Origin: Lunatibacter salilacus
GTDB taxonomy: Bacteria > Bacteroidota > Bacteroidia > Cytophagales > Cyclobacteriaceae
Assembly (NCBI RefSeq): GCF_009797935.1
Contig: NZ_VOLC01000012.1
Location: 68,128 to 132,127 of the forward strand
Direction: 5' to 3'
DNA: 64,000 nucleotides
The notes beneath the pieces were generated by a model. It had not been told where the DNA came from and did no database searches. It saw only the letters and a list, made by a program, of their open reading frames with translations. Shown here piece after piece: positions 35,371-43,522 of the stretch (positions are counted from its first letter, which is position 1; every line of letters begins with the position of its first letter). Both the position numbers and the translations under genes were made by a program.

Positions 35371-36525
35371 CTAACTCCTTAGATTTTGCATCATTTCTTC
35401 AACACCCGTCAGGTATTTTTCCTTCACTGCCGGATCAGGGGCAGTGTCCCAATTACCGTCTATTCCATTACCCCCGATCATGATGCCATCTCTACGTGGA
35501 ATAAAATACACACCTCCCATATTAGCCCTATAAGTAAGCTCCGGTTGTGGGATTAGGAAACACAATTGCCCTGATACCGGCATCAGGTCATTGTCACCAA
35601 AGATCTCTTGGGATCCCAATCCGGTGCAGTTGACTACACACTTTTGTGGCAAGGCATCTACATCTTCTGGTTTTTTGAAATCTTTAAATTCGATTTTTCC
35701 TCCTGCCAATAGAAAATCATCCCGCATCATTTTGAGATAGGAGGGAATATTGAATATGGTAGTGGGACTTTTACTGACATGGTCAAACTTGAATGGGTTT
35801 TCCCTTCTGCTAAGAGGCACACCTTTCGGGTAGAAGTTAACCTCGGGAGTTTCCAGCTTGCTTCGGAGTTCGTCTGAATAGTCACCTCTTCGTTGTTCCC
35901 CAGAACGGATACTGTAATTGTCCATCCAGTCTACAACTTGGTTTATGCCCAATAGACGTTGAAAGGTCCGGTAGGAGTGCGTGCAGGCTTTTTGGTACAT
36001 AGCGGCAAATGCTGGAGTGACATGCTGCGGCAATATCAATCGTGAAGTGGGGGACCATGTTCCTGTAGCCATTGCGGAAGTAATGTTGGGATAGGAGTCT
36101 TTGGTGTAAATGGTGACCTCATACCCTTTTTGCTGTAGCGTCCTGGCTGTGGCCAATCCAACCACGCCGCATCCCATTAATCCAATCTTCTTTTCTTGGG
36201 TCTGATCCACCAGTTCGGAGGCAATAAGCGCAGTGCCCCAAGAAAGAGACCATCCAGAACCTCCGTGGCCGTAGTTATGGACAATTGTTTTACTGCCCAA
36301 CGCCTGTTTTTCAATCCTAGGCCCAGTTTTCCTGAAAGGCCTTAACCCAACGGTTTCTTTGATCACCCGGGTGGACGAAACGTTTACTTTGGGGAGTTTC
36401 AGCCTGGAATGAATGTTGAAATCGGCTACTGAATTTGCAACCGCAGTTGTTCCGGTTGCCATTAACCCCGCGCCCAAGGCGGCTACGGTGACTTTTTTGA
36501 TAAAATCCCTTCGATGTGTGTACAT
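35371..36525 (-). CDS. Tat-exported FAD-dependent oxidase with circularly permuted D-amino-acid-oxidase motifs
   Basis: A 384-residue protein with a twin-arginine signal (THRRDFIKK, residues 3-11). The DAAO-family substrate and flavin motifs that normally lie at the C-terminus, G-x-RP (60-63), R-x-E and HNYGHGGSG (83-91), come first here. They are followed by the dinucleotide-binding GxGxxG (118-123: GCGVVG), which normally starts the protein. The sequence ends with YFIPRRDGIMIGG...GNW, the part that in DAAO directly precedes GxRP. This is the order expected of a circular permutation. It may oxidise D-amino acids in the periplasm, which would fit the adjacent peptide locus (inference). Confidence 0.82.
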   Translation of the reverse strand: MYTHRRDFIKKVTVAALGAGLMATGTTAVANSVADFNIHSRLKLPKVNVSSTRVIKETVGLRPFRKTGPRIEKQALGSKTIVHNYGHGGSGWSLSWGTALIASELVDQTQEKKIGLMGCGVVGLATARTLQQKGYEVTIYTKDSYPNITSAMATGTWSPTSRLILPQHVTPAFAAMYQKACTHSYRTFQRLLGINQVVDWMDNYSIRSGEQRRGDYSDELRSKLETPEVNFYPKGVPLSRRENPFKFDHVSKSPTTIFNIPSYLKMMRDDFLLAGGKIEFKDFKKPEDVDALPQKCVVNCTGLGSQEIFGDNDLMPVSGQLCFLIPQPELTYRANMGGVYFIPRRDGIMIGGNGIDGNWDTAPDPAVKEKYLTGVEEMMQNLRS

Positions 36526-36960
36526 GATGATAAAGAGGTGTTAGTGGTTGTATTTATATTTTCGATGCAGATCGATCTTGAGGGAAATTTTGGGCAAACT
36601 GTGGAGGTATGGGGTGGGATTTCCCCTGGCACTTTTTGGTCCTGAAATGTAGCAACAAAAAAGAAATTAAAAAATTTGAGGTTTAAAAAATATCCATAAA
36701 ATAAAAAAATAACACATATAGATAGAAAATAGGTGTGTATTTAAACCTATTTTCTGAGTGTAATTTAAAAAATCTGCTAATCGTTGTCCGTATTCAAAAG
36801 TACAATCCAAGCAACACCTAACATAACCAAATCTATCAACCAGCAATAAAACAGATTTTATAATAAAAAACATAAAAAATTATCCTAGTAGGTAGGATTG
36901 GACTGGTTATTGTAAATTACTGTTTAAATTAATTATTTAAAAATAACCAATTTAAACACC
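36526..36960. promoter_or_regulatory. Divergent intergenic region with an 11-bp perfect inverted repeat
   Basis: This gap separates the minus-strand oxidase from the plus-strand DUF2383 gene. It contains a perfect inverted repeat, AGAAAATAGGT (36724-36734) and ACCTATTTTCT (36745-36755), around a 10-base loop with no T-run after it. It could be an operator or a transcript hairpin. The rest is AT-rich without a recognisable gene. Confidence 0.5.
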
Positions 36961-37428
36961 ATGATACGAATAGAAGAAATTATCAGTAATTTAAATGATT
37001 TGGTCGAAATCAATAATGACCGTATTCGGGGATACGAGAAAGCAATCGAAGCGGTGGACCCGACAGATGTAGATCTAATTCAGGTATTTTCTAAGATGAT
37101 CTCAAATAGTAGAAGCCATATACAAGAATTATCCCAACACGTATTAACCCTAGGTGGCGAAGTAACCAAAGGTACTACGGCTTCGGGAAAGTTATTCAGA
37201 ACTTGGATGGATATTAAATCTGCATTCAGTGCTGATGACCGTACTTCGGCTTTGGAACTTTGTGAATCAGGTGAAGATGCTGCGTTGAAAGCTTATAAAG
37301 AAGCGCTGAAAAGTGAAGAAGGACTGACAGTGGAAACTGCTCAATTGCTTCAAAGCCAGAGGGCTAGTTTACGGGTGGACCATGATGAAATAAAAGCCCT
37401 TCGAGACCTGCACAAAAGTGTATCGTAA
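36961..37428 (+). CDS. DUF2383/PA2169 family four-helix-bundle protein
   Basis: A 155-residue, entirely helical protein of the PA2169 (DUF2383) family, which adopts a ferritin-like four-helix bundle. The segments LNDLVEINNDRIRGYEKA and SRSHIQELSQHVLTLGG are typical. Its function is unknown; in Bacteroidota such genes are often stress-induced. It stands as a single gene with a long AT-rich leader and its own strong terminator. No metal site can be assigned with confidence. Confidence 0.88.
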   Translation: MIRIEEIISNLNDLVEINNDRIRGYEKAIEAVDPTDVDLIQVFSKMISNSRSHIQELSQHVLTLGGEVTKGTTASGKLFRTWMDIKSAFSADDRTSALELCESGEDAALKAYKEALKSEEGLTVETAQLLQSQRASLRVDHDEIKALRDLHKSVS

Positions 37429-37476
37429 GCAAGTCGCGTTAGTTAATTAAACAAACCAACATATTATTTATACCAG

Positions 37477-37508
37477 AAACTCCGGGATATTTCCGGAGTT
37501 TTTTTTTG
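37477..37508 (+). terminator. Intrinsic terminator of the DUF2383 gene
   Basis: AAACTCCGG (37477-37485) pairs perfectly with CCGGAGTTT (37493-37501) around a 7-base loop and runs into a T-tract. Confidence 0.9.
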
Positions 37509-37624
37509 AAGAAATGCAGTTGGATCTCTTACATGAGGCACATAATCAATTATTTCCTAGCTTAATTTCCTTTAACCCACTTTGGGAAATTCATTTCCCA
37601 TTAAATGCAAAGTACTTATCCGGA

Positions 37625-38512
37625 TTATGCGGCTACTTTTTTCAACAAGGCGAATACGTTTACGACCCGATGGTTTATGTTTTCAGAAATTTCCAGGTAC
37701 CTTTCTGCCAATGCTTCATCAAAAGGATGCTGAAGAATTCTCTCGGACAGGTTTAGGGATTTAATAAGATACTTAGAAAACCATTTTGATTTTCCCGGAC
37801 CGAATTGGTAGAAATCTTTTGAAAGAAAGCCTTTTTTTTCGCAGATAAACAATTCTTTTTCAAATGCGAACTGGCAACTTTCAATCAGCATATCAAAGGT
37901 TTCTTTATCATATTCCCTGGCATAAAAATTTCGTTTGTTCTCACCTCTTTCATATACTGCTCCATTTTTATACACGACATTATGAATAGCCTTGTATGGT
38001 ACAGTCACAAGCAATTCTCCCTCAGGTTTTAATACACGCTTTATTTCCAATAATGCTTCTTCATCACCACCCAATTCGGGGTAAATGTGTTCTAAGACAG
38101 ATATGCTTATTACTTTGTCAAAAGCATCTGTATCGAAGTCCAGTTTTCTCACATCCCCTTTGAAATAAGTGAGATTGAAAATCCCAAGCGATTCGGCTAT
38201 ATTTTTATAGGGTTTTACTTGATCGTCTGTAATGTTAATATAAATGAATTCTGTCTCTAGATACTTTGCTGCTAGATATAATGTAAACCATTGTGGACTA
38301 CTAACATCCAGTATCTTCATTTGTGGCTCAATTTTAAGATTCCTTAAAACCGCGACAAATTCGGCGCACCTCATATAATCAATCGGACGAAAAACCCTTT
38401 TACTGGCAATTTTGTACCCATCTTCGTGGGAAGGTAATCTACTTCTGGATTTTTTAGCTAATACCTTGATGTTTTTTGATATTTCCGGCAAATTTTTTTT
38501 TATTTCTACCAT
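37625..38512 (-). CDS. Class I SAM-dependent methyltransferase
   Basis: A 295-residue protein with a methyltransferase core at about residues 65-175: MKILDVSSPQWFTLYLA (SAM-binding loop, lacking the usual GxGxG), FKGDVRKLDF, FDKVISISVLEHIYPELGG, and the ALLEIKRVLKPEGELLVTVPY strand typical of Methyltransf_11 members. The unusual glycine loop means binding of SAM is likely but not certain. The substrate is unknown; similar proteins occur in lipid or cell-surface glycan pathways. It is a single gene, convergent with the DUF2383 gene. Confidence 0.82.
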   Translation of the reverse strand: MVEIKKNLPEISKNIKVLAKKSRSRLPSHEDGYKIASKRVFRPIDYMRCAEFVAVLRNLKIEPQMKILDVSSPQWFTLYLAAKYLETEFIYINITDDQVKPYKNIAESLGIFNLTYFKGDVRKLDFDTDAFDKVISISVLEHIYPELGGDEEALLEIKRVLKPEGELLVTVPYKAIHNVVYKNGAVYERGENKRNFYAREYDKETFDMLIESCQFAFEKELFICEKKGFLSKDFYQFGPGKSKWFSKYLIKSLNLSERILQHPFDEALAERYLEISENINHRVVNVFALLKKVAA

Positions 38513-38805
38513 AATAAAATTATTAAATGTAGTAAAAAAATAGAAACGAACAATACAATAGCATCTGTGAAATTAAACACTATATTTTACATTATCAAAA
38601 GCTTTTACTAAAAATAATATTAAAAATAAATCCTTAAACCACATTCGTGTATTGAATAAAATAGTAGGGTTAAAGTTTCAGGCCGAAGTAAGTTACCATA
38701 TTTGCATCAATAAATAGCCTTCTGATCAGAATTGGCGATAAAGTACTTGGAATAAAATGAAACCGTTGAAACAATTGTTGGTTTTTTTCGCGGAATTCCA
38801 AGTTG

Positions 38806-39201
38806 CTATTGAATTGGCAAACTTTTGTTACCAGAACCTGACACCTCCAACACTTCTGTTACCACATATTTGCTTGCACCACGCCATGGTAGGGGGTTAA
38901 GGTATTCTTTGTACCGCAACTCCACAAAACTACCTCCTGACCGCTCAAGTAGATTGGCTACAGAATCACCGGTGGCACTGAAGCGAAACTCATTACTTTG
39001 TAGGGCTCCAGGGTTGGGGCTTTGAAAACCGTCCTGAACTAATCGTCCTTCCCATGTTTTAAACACAAAGCCTTTTTTTTCGAAGTAATTCAGATTGCCG
39101 GCTTTCACCCCTTCGGCAAAAACGAAATAATATCTCCACCAAATGACGATGGACAGGATGACAACCAAACCGATAACTATGGGGCCAGCGTACTTTTTCA
39201 T
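38806..39201 (-). CDS. Conserved small membrane-anchored protein of unknown function
   Basis: A 131-residue protein with one N-terminal transmembrane helix (about residues 6-24) and a soluble domain probably facing the periplasm: KAGNLNYFEKKGFVFKTWEG, ELRYKEYLNPLPWRGASKY. From memory, homologues are widespread in Bacteroidota and are sometimes misnamed '6-phosphogluconate dehydrogenase'; no dehydrogenase motif is present. It lies divergently, about 120 bp from the LemA gene. Confidence 0.75.
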   Translation of the reverse strand: MKKYAGPIVIGLVVILSIVIWWRYYFVFAEGVKAGNLNYFEKKGFVFKTWEGRLVQDGFQSPNPGALQSNEFRFSATGDSVANLLERSGGSFVELRYKEYLNPLPWRGASKYVVTEVLEVSGSGNKSLPIQ

Positions 39202-39318
39202 GGGATAGTTTTTAATATTTCATAAATATAAGGACAAAAGAAATAATTTAAGTACCGTATAGGGTAGAGAATTGGGCGTAATTGTCTAATTTTATTTTCT
39301 AAACAAAAAATTGACCCT

Positions 39319-39882
39319 ATGAGCACGCTTTGGATTGTAATTATAGTTGCTGTCGTATTAGTTATTTTTGTAGTATCCCTCTACAACAAGCTGGTCGCGT
39401 TGAAAAACAACCGGGAAAATGCCTTTGCGGATATTGATGTCCAGTTAAAACAGCGGCATGACCTAATCCCTCAGTTGGTCAGTGCGGTCAAAGGATATAT
39501 GGAACATGAGGCAGGAGTTCTCACACGCGTAACTGAGGCTCGTTCCAGAGCCATGGGAGCCACAAGTATAGACGGAAAAATCGCAGCCGAACAGGAACTT
39601 GGGTCAGCCTTGCAGGGACTACAAATTCAGGTGGAAGCTTATCCGGACCTAAAAGCCAATACCAATTTTTTGCATCTGCAGGAAGAAATTTCGGACGTGG
39701 AAAATAAGCTTGCCTCCGTCCGCCGGTTTTTTAACTCAGCTACAAAAGAATTGAACGTGGCAGTTCAAAGCTTCCCTTCAAACCTTATCGCAGGCATGTT
39801 TGGGTTTCACACTGCAGCCATGTTTGACGTGGGAACTACGGAAAGAGAGCGTTTGGACAAGGCTCCGGATATCAAATTTTAA
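39319..39882 (+). CDS. lemA: LemA family protein
   Basis: A 187-residue membrane-anchored protein with one N-terminal transmembrane helix and a helical coiled body. The family signature KNNRENAFADIDVQLKQRHD, then LIPQLVSAVKGY, is present. LemA proteins commonly form a unit with an M48-family protease, as here, where the protease gene starts 6 bp downstream. The pair is thought to act in envelope protein quality control; the molecular role of LemA is not settled. Confidence 0.92.
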   Translation: MSTLWIVIIVAVVLVIFVVSLYNKLVALKNNRENAFADIDVQLKQRHDLIPQLVSAVKGYMEHEAGVLTRVTEARSRAMGATSIDGKIAAEQELGSALQGLQIQVEAYPDLKANTNFLHLQEEISDVENKLASVRRFFNSATKELNVAVQSFPSNLIAGMFGFHTAAMFDVGTTERERLDKAPDIKF

Positions 39883-39888
39883 TTTGAT

Positions 39889-40830
39889 ATGAGCAGTTAT
39901 GTAGGTATTCACACCCAAATCAAAAGAAATAATTTCAAGTCTGTTCTGCTGTTGTTGGGTTTTCCGGTGTTGGTTTTAGCGGCGGTTTATGCATTTCTAT
40001 ACTTTACCTCCCCTGCCGAGGTACGTATGGAAACTGAACCTATCAATGAGACTTTCGTCCAGGTCATACCGGGTGTACTGATCGCAGTAGGCATCTGGTT
40101 TGGAATTGCCTTTTTTTTCCACAACAGGATGATAAACCGTGCTGCTGGCTCGAGGACATTGGAAAGGAAAGAGAATATGCGGGTGTACAATTTGGTGGAA
40201 AACCTGTGCATGAGCAAAGGAATGCGCATGCCGAAAGTCAATATTATCGAAGATCCGGCATTGAATGCCTTTGCAAGCGGCATTAATGAGAGATCGTACA
40301 CGGTTACTCTAACCAGGGGAATCATTGAAAAACTCGATGACGATGAGCTGGAAGGTGTAATTGCACATGAACTTATGCATATCCGAAACAAGGATGTACG
40401 GTTGTTGATTATTACCATTATTTTTGTGGGGATCTTTTCATTTGTGGCACAAATTCTTTTCCGAAACATGCTGTTTGGGGCGGGAAGACGAAGGGAAAAA
40501 AGTGACAACCGAGCCATGTTAATTGCCATGGTGATTGCCTTTGTGGCATTTTTGCTCAGTATGATTTTTCGTTTTGCCATTTCGAGAAAGCGCGAATTTA
40601 TGGCCGACAGTGGTGCTGCGGAAATGACCAAAAAGCCATGGGCCTTAGCCTCAGCTTTGAGGAAAATTTCCGGCAATTACCAGGTGCAAAACGTGAAAAG
40701 CGATGATGTTGCCGAACTCTTTATTGAAAACCGACCGGATAAGTCCTCGGGGATGATGTCGGCAATTACCGGGTTATTTGCTACCCATCCTCCCATCGAC
40801 AAGCGGATAAAAATCTTGGAGCAATTTTAG
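39889..40830 (+). CDS. M48-family membrane metalloprotease (HtpX-like)
   Basis: A 313-residue integral membrane zinc protease. The motif H160-E161-LMH164 gives two ligands and the catalytic Glu, and EFMADSGAAEM later supplies the third ligand Glu. There are two N-terminal transmembrane helices (about 22-42 and 62-82) and a further pair in the middle (about 170-195 and 210-235). HtpX-type proteases degrade misfolded membrane proteins. It is co-transcribed with lemA (6 bp gap). Confidence 0.92.
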   Translation: MSSYVGIHTQIKRNNFKSVLLLLGFPVLVLAAVYAFLYFTSPAEVRMETEPINETFVQVIPGVLIAVGIWFGIAFFFHNRMINRAAGSRTLERKENMRVYNLVENLCMSKGMRMPKVNIIEDPALNAFASGINERSYTVTLTRGIIEKLDDDELEGVIAHELMHIRNKDVRLLIITIIFVGIFSFVAQILFRNMLFGAGRRREKSDNRAMLIAMVIAFVAFLLSMIFRFAISRKREFMADSGAAEMTKKPWALASALRKISGNYQVQNVKSDDVAELFIENRPDKSSGMMSAITGLFATHPPIDKRIKILEQF

Positions 40831-40924
40831 TATACTGTTAAAAATCAACTATTTAACAGATAAGGAATGAGTTTGGAATGGTATTTGTAATTTTCAAAAT
40901 ATCATTCATCAAACTATTACTACT

Positions 40925-41089
40925 ATGATTACGTGGATTATTGTCTTTCTTGTTGTTGCATTGATTGCGGGGGTGTTGGGATTTACCACCCTGGCATCAG
41001 GCCTCGCTTCATTGGCTAAAATAATATTTTACTTGTTTTTAGCTCTTTTGGCTATTAGCCTAATTATTGGGGCTGTCAACGGATTTTAA
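40925..41089 (+). CDS. DUF1328 small membrane protein
   Basis: A 54-residue hydrophobic protein starting MITWIIVFLVVALIAGVLGF and ending IIGAVNGF, which matches DUF1328 over its length: two short membrane helices joined by TTLASGLASLAK. Members are often stress-inducible and of unknown function. It sits about 95 bp after the M48 protease gene and is followed by a strong terminator, so it may end that operon or be expressed separately. Confidence 0.85.
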   Translation: MITWIIVFLVVALIAGVLGFTTLASGLASLAKIIFYLFLALLAISLIIGAVNGF

Positions 41090-41123
41090 CTTGAAACACT
41101 AATTTTAAGCAAACCTAACCAAC

Positions 41124-41172
41124 AAAACCGTTATTGGGAGACTTTTTAAAGCTCCCGATAGCGGTTTTTTTT
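41124..41172 (+). terminator. Strong intrinsic terminator after DUF1328
   Basis: AAAACCGTTATTGGGAG (41124-41140) pairs with CTCCCGATAGCGGTTTT (41152-41168), a 17-bp stem with two G-T wobbles, followed by a T-run. Confidence 0.9.
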
Positions 41173-41629
41173 ATTACCGCACAGGGCGCAAAGCAGGCGC
41201 AGAGGACGCAAGGGTGAATTTAAAATACATTTTGGTTATTGAGAATCTTCATGTTCTATTTTACTTCTAAAAAGTAAGGCCCGCAGAACTTGTCCAGTGT
41301 TTTCGGGATTGCGCTGATTTCCGCTGATTGTTTTTATTGACACCGAGATTTAATTCAACACAAAAAAAATCCGCTTCATCCGTGTTCCCTATTGGTTTAT
41401 AGTGAATGATAATCGCACACACACGCCTTGTGGAGCAGCAGAAGGCACAAATTAGTTATCAAACCTCTTTGTTCTTTGGGTATGATGGTGTCCTCAGGGG
41501 TCCTCTTTTTTGCTTATCACACTAAGGGCACAAAGTAGTGGAAAAGTAATAAATTTAATATCACAAAATTAGGTAAAAGAAGTGGATTTTGATTAAGTTT
41601 GGTAGATACAAATAAACCCACTAGCTAGC
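41173..41629. other. Intergenic region upstream of the ECF sigma gene, no gene seen
   Basis: No gene is supported. A purine-rich word set (GCGCAAAGCAGGCGCAGAGGACGCAAGG, split over 41186-41213) looks like the decayed CGCAAAGGACGCAAAG-type repeat common in Bacteroidota. The last 100 bases are AT-rich and probably hold the sigma-gene promoter. Confidence 0.5.
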
Positions 41630-42199
41630 TTGAATAATACGAAATCTTCTATTGCGTCAAAAACCATTGACAGTTTTTGGGATTCCTTGAGAAATGGAAA
41701 GCAGGATGGACTGGAAGGTATATATTTTTTACTTTACCGGAGACTTTTCCAAATGGGAATGAGTGTGGTTAAGGATGAGGAATTTGTAGCCGATTGTTTG
41801 CAGGAAGTATTTATCGATCTTTGGAAATACCACAAAAATCTACCCAAGGTGGATCATGTGCATCTCTACTTATTTCGGGCATTAAATCATAAAATTTTCA
41901 AGGAAATAAAAAAAAGCAAACAACGTAAAAGTATCCCTCTCCATGAAAACCTAAAACGCTATGCTTGTTCGGAATCAGTGGAAAAGCAGCTAATAGACAA
42001 GCAGCAGCATGAGATTTTAACGCATCAATTGGCAACGGCTCTAGGAAGCTTGCCGATCAGGCAAAAGGAGGTAATCCACTATTTATTTTTTGAAGAAGTG
42101 TCGTACGAGCAAGTTTCTAAAATCATGGGAATCAACTTAAGATCAGTTTATACCCTGGCTTGGAAAGCGATCACCAGTCTACGCAAAAGTGTTTTTTGA
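41630..42199 (+). CDS. ECF-type RNA polymerase sigma factor (SusCD-associated)
   Basis: A 189-residue sigma-70 family factor of the ECF class found with Bacteroidota FecR/SusC systems. Region 2 covers LEGIYFLLYRRLFQMGMSVVKDEEFV and QEVFIDLW (about 29-70); region 4 covers LPIRQKEVIHYLFFEEVSYEQ and the final helix-turn-helix (about 135-180). The frame starts at TTG (41630). No ATG lies before region 2, so TTG is the probable start. FecR (42308) is the predicted anti-sigma factor and SusC (43523) the sensor-transporter. Confidence 0.88.
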   Translation: MNNTKSSIASKTIDSFWDSLRNGKQDGLEGIYFLLYRRLFQMGMSVVKDEEFVADCLQEVFIDLWKYHKNLPKVDHVHLYLFRALNHKIFKEIKKSKQRKSIPLHENLKRYACSESVEKQLIDKQQHEILTHQLATALGSLPIRQKEVIHYLFFEEVSYEQVSKIMGINLRSVYTLAWKAITSLRKSVF

Positions 42200-42307
42200 A
42201 TTGTAAATTACTTCTCACAACAAAAATTCAAGTTTTTTTTTAAAATAAATCCCAAATGAAGGATAACTATTTTCTATTTCTTCCTCTAAAGGGATGAAAT
42301 AAAAAGC

Positions 42308-43390
42308 ATGGGTAAATTAAATTATACGGTAGCGGATTTTGTGTTGGATCCTGATTTCAGAAAATGGGTGTTATCTCCGGATGAAACGACTAATATTTAT
42401 TGGGGGGAGTATTTGGAGAAAAATCCGTCAAAATGGAAGGCGCTTCAGGATGCACGGTTGCTTGTCTTATCTCTGGCCCGTGAAAGATTTGAAGTCAGTG
42501 AGGATGTATTAAAAATGCGTTGGCGGAACATATCCAATGCCATCGAACAGACGGATTCAGGTCCTGGGCAGCGAAAGACGGTTCCCATTCATTCCCTTGG
42601 TACTTTGAAAGACAGGGAATTTCACGCAAAATCGAGGACTAGGTTTCCTGTTCAATTCTTTTGGCTGTTAATTCTAGTTGTTGTCTTTTCCATTGCTACC
42701 CTGCTACAGTGGAAGGGGTATGAAGCGACTCCGGTGACTGAGGTGGATGACACATATGAGGAACACATTGCCCGTCCAGGAGTTAAAGTAGGCCTGACCC
42801 TGCATGACGGGTCAAAAGTATTGCTGAATTCAGGTTCTACCCTTCGCTATATCTCTAATTTTGAGAAGGATCGTCGGGAGCTGTTTTTGACAGGTGAAGC
42901 TTTCTTTGAAGTCACTAAAGATAGTCTACGTCCTTTTGTGGTGAAAACTTCCGGTTTTGTCACCAGAGCGTTAGGCACATCATTTCTGATCAAAGCAATT
43001 AATAAAGAAGAAACGATGGTCGCTTTAATTTCAGGAAAAGTAGCTGTGGAAAGTGAGGTAGGGGATGGAGGTTCAACAACTTTACTTCCCGGTTTTGCAT
43101 ATTACGCCGGAACTGATGGAGATTCGAAGTCCTTTGACCCGGAGATCGTACTTGCATGGACACGAAAAACCATCAGATTTGAAAAAACCCCCATGCTTGA
43201 AGTAATCCGGGTGTTGGAAAATTGGTACGGAGTCCAGATTTCCTATCCTAAGGGACCGGCCACCAACCTTAAGATATCCGGAAAATTTCATGATCAGACC
43301 CTTGAAAATGTGCTCCGGGGGATGAGTTATACCGGCAGGTTTGACTTTGAAATAAATCAAGATAACGTAACGCTAACCTTTAAAAACTAA
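42308..43390 (+). CDS. FecR family anti-sigma factor
   Basis: A 360-residue single-pass inner-membrane protein. The N-terminal 110 residues form the cytoplasmic sigma-binding part, a transmembrane helix covers about 115-137, then the periplasmic FecR domain (about 150-250: GVKVGLTLHDGSKVLLNSGSTLRY, split from LTGEAFFEV) and a C-terminal DUF4974 domain ending in VLRGMSYTGRFDFEI. It passes substrate signals from the STN domain of SusC to the sigma factor. The order sigma-fecR-susC-susD is standard for this module. Confidence 0.92.
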   Translation: MGKLNYTVADFVLDPDFRKWVLSPDETTNIYWGEYLEKNPSKWKALQDARLLVLSLARERFEVSEDVLKMRWRNISNAIEQTDSGPGQRKTVPIHSLGTLKDREFHAKSRTRFPVQFFWLLILVVVFSIATLLQWKGYEATPVTEVDDTYEEHIARPGVKVGLTLHDGSKVLLNSGSTLRYISNFEKDRRELFLTGEAFFEVTKDSLRPFVVKTSGFVTRALGTSFLIKAINKEETMVALISGKVAVESEVGDGGSTTLLPGFAYYAGTDGDSKSFDPEIVLAWTRKTIRFEKTPMLEVIRVLENWYGVQISYPKGPATNLKISGKFHDQTLENVLRGMSYTGRFDFEINQDNVTLTFKN

Positions 43391-43399
43391 CTGCCTATG

Positions 43400-43430
43400 A
43401 AAAAAAACCGCAGGTATTACTACCTGCGGC
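43400..43430 (-). terminator. Terminator-shaped hairpin antisense to the susC leader
   Basis: A perfect 9-bp stem, CCGCAGGTA (43408-43416) with TACCTGCGG (43421-43429), and a 4-base loop, preceded on the plus strand by an A-run (43400-43407). Read on the minus strand this is hairpin plus T-run, a terminator shape. It lies 94 bp before the susC start and 10 bp after the fecR stop, and could also be a leader structure in the sense mRNA. Confidence 0.65.
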
Positions 43431-43522
43431 TGAAATTGAACCCTGGCTTATAGACTGCCATCTTATCCAGGTCGTGTTTATTCAAACAATTCAGAAAACG
43501 TCAAAATAAACCCTTCAATATT

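Noticed and set aside
38806-39201. 6-phosphogluconate dehydrogenase
   Set aside because: The protein is only 131 residues with a membrane anchor and lacks any Rossmann or catalytic motif, so that name would be wrong.
39987-40676. 229-codon minus-strand frame
   Set aside because: Antisense shadow of the M48 protease gene; Ser/Ile-rich composition without domains.
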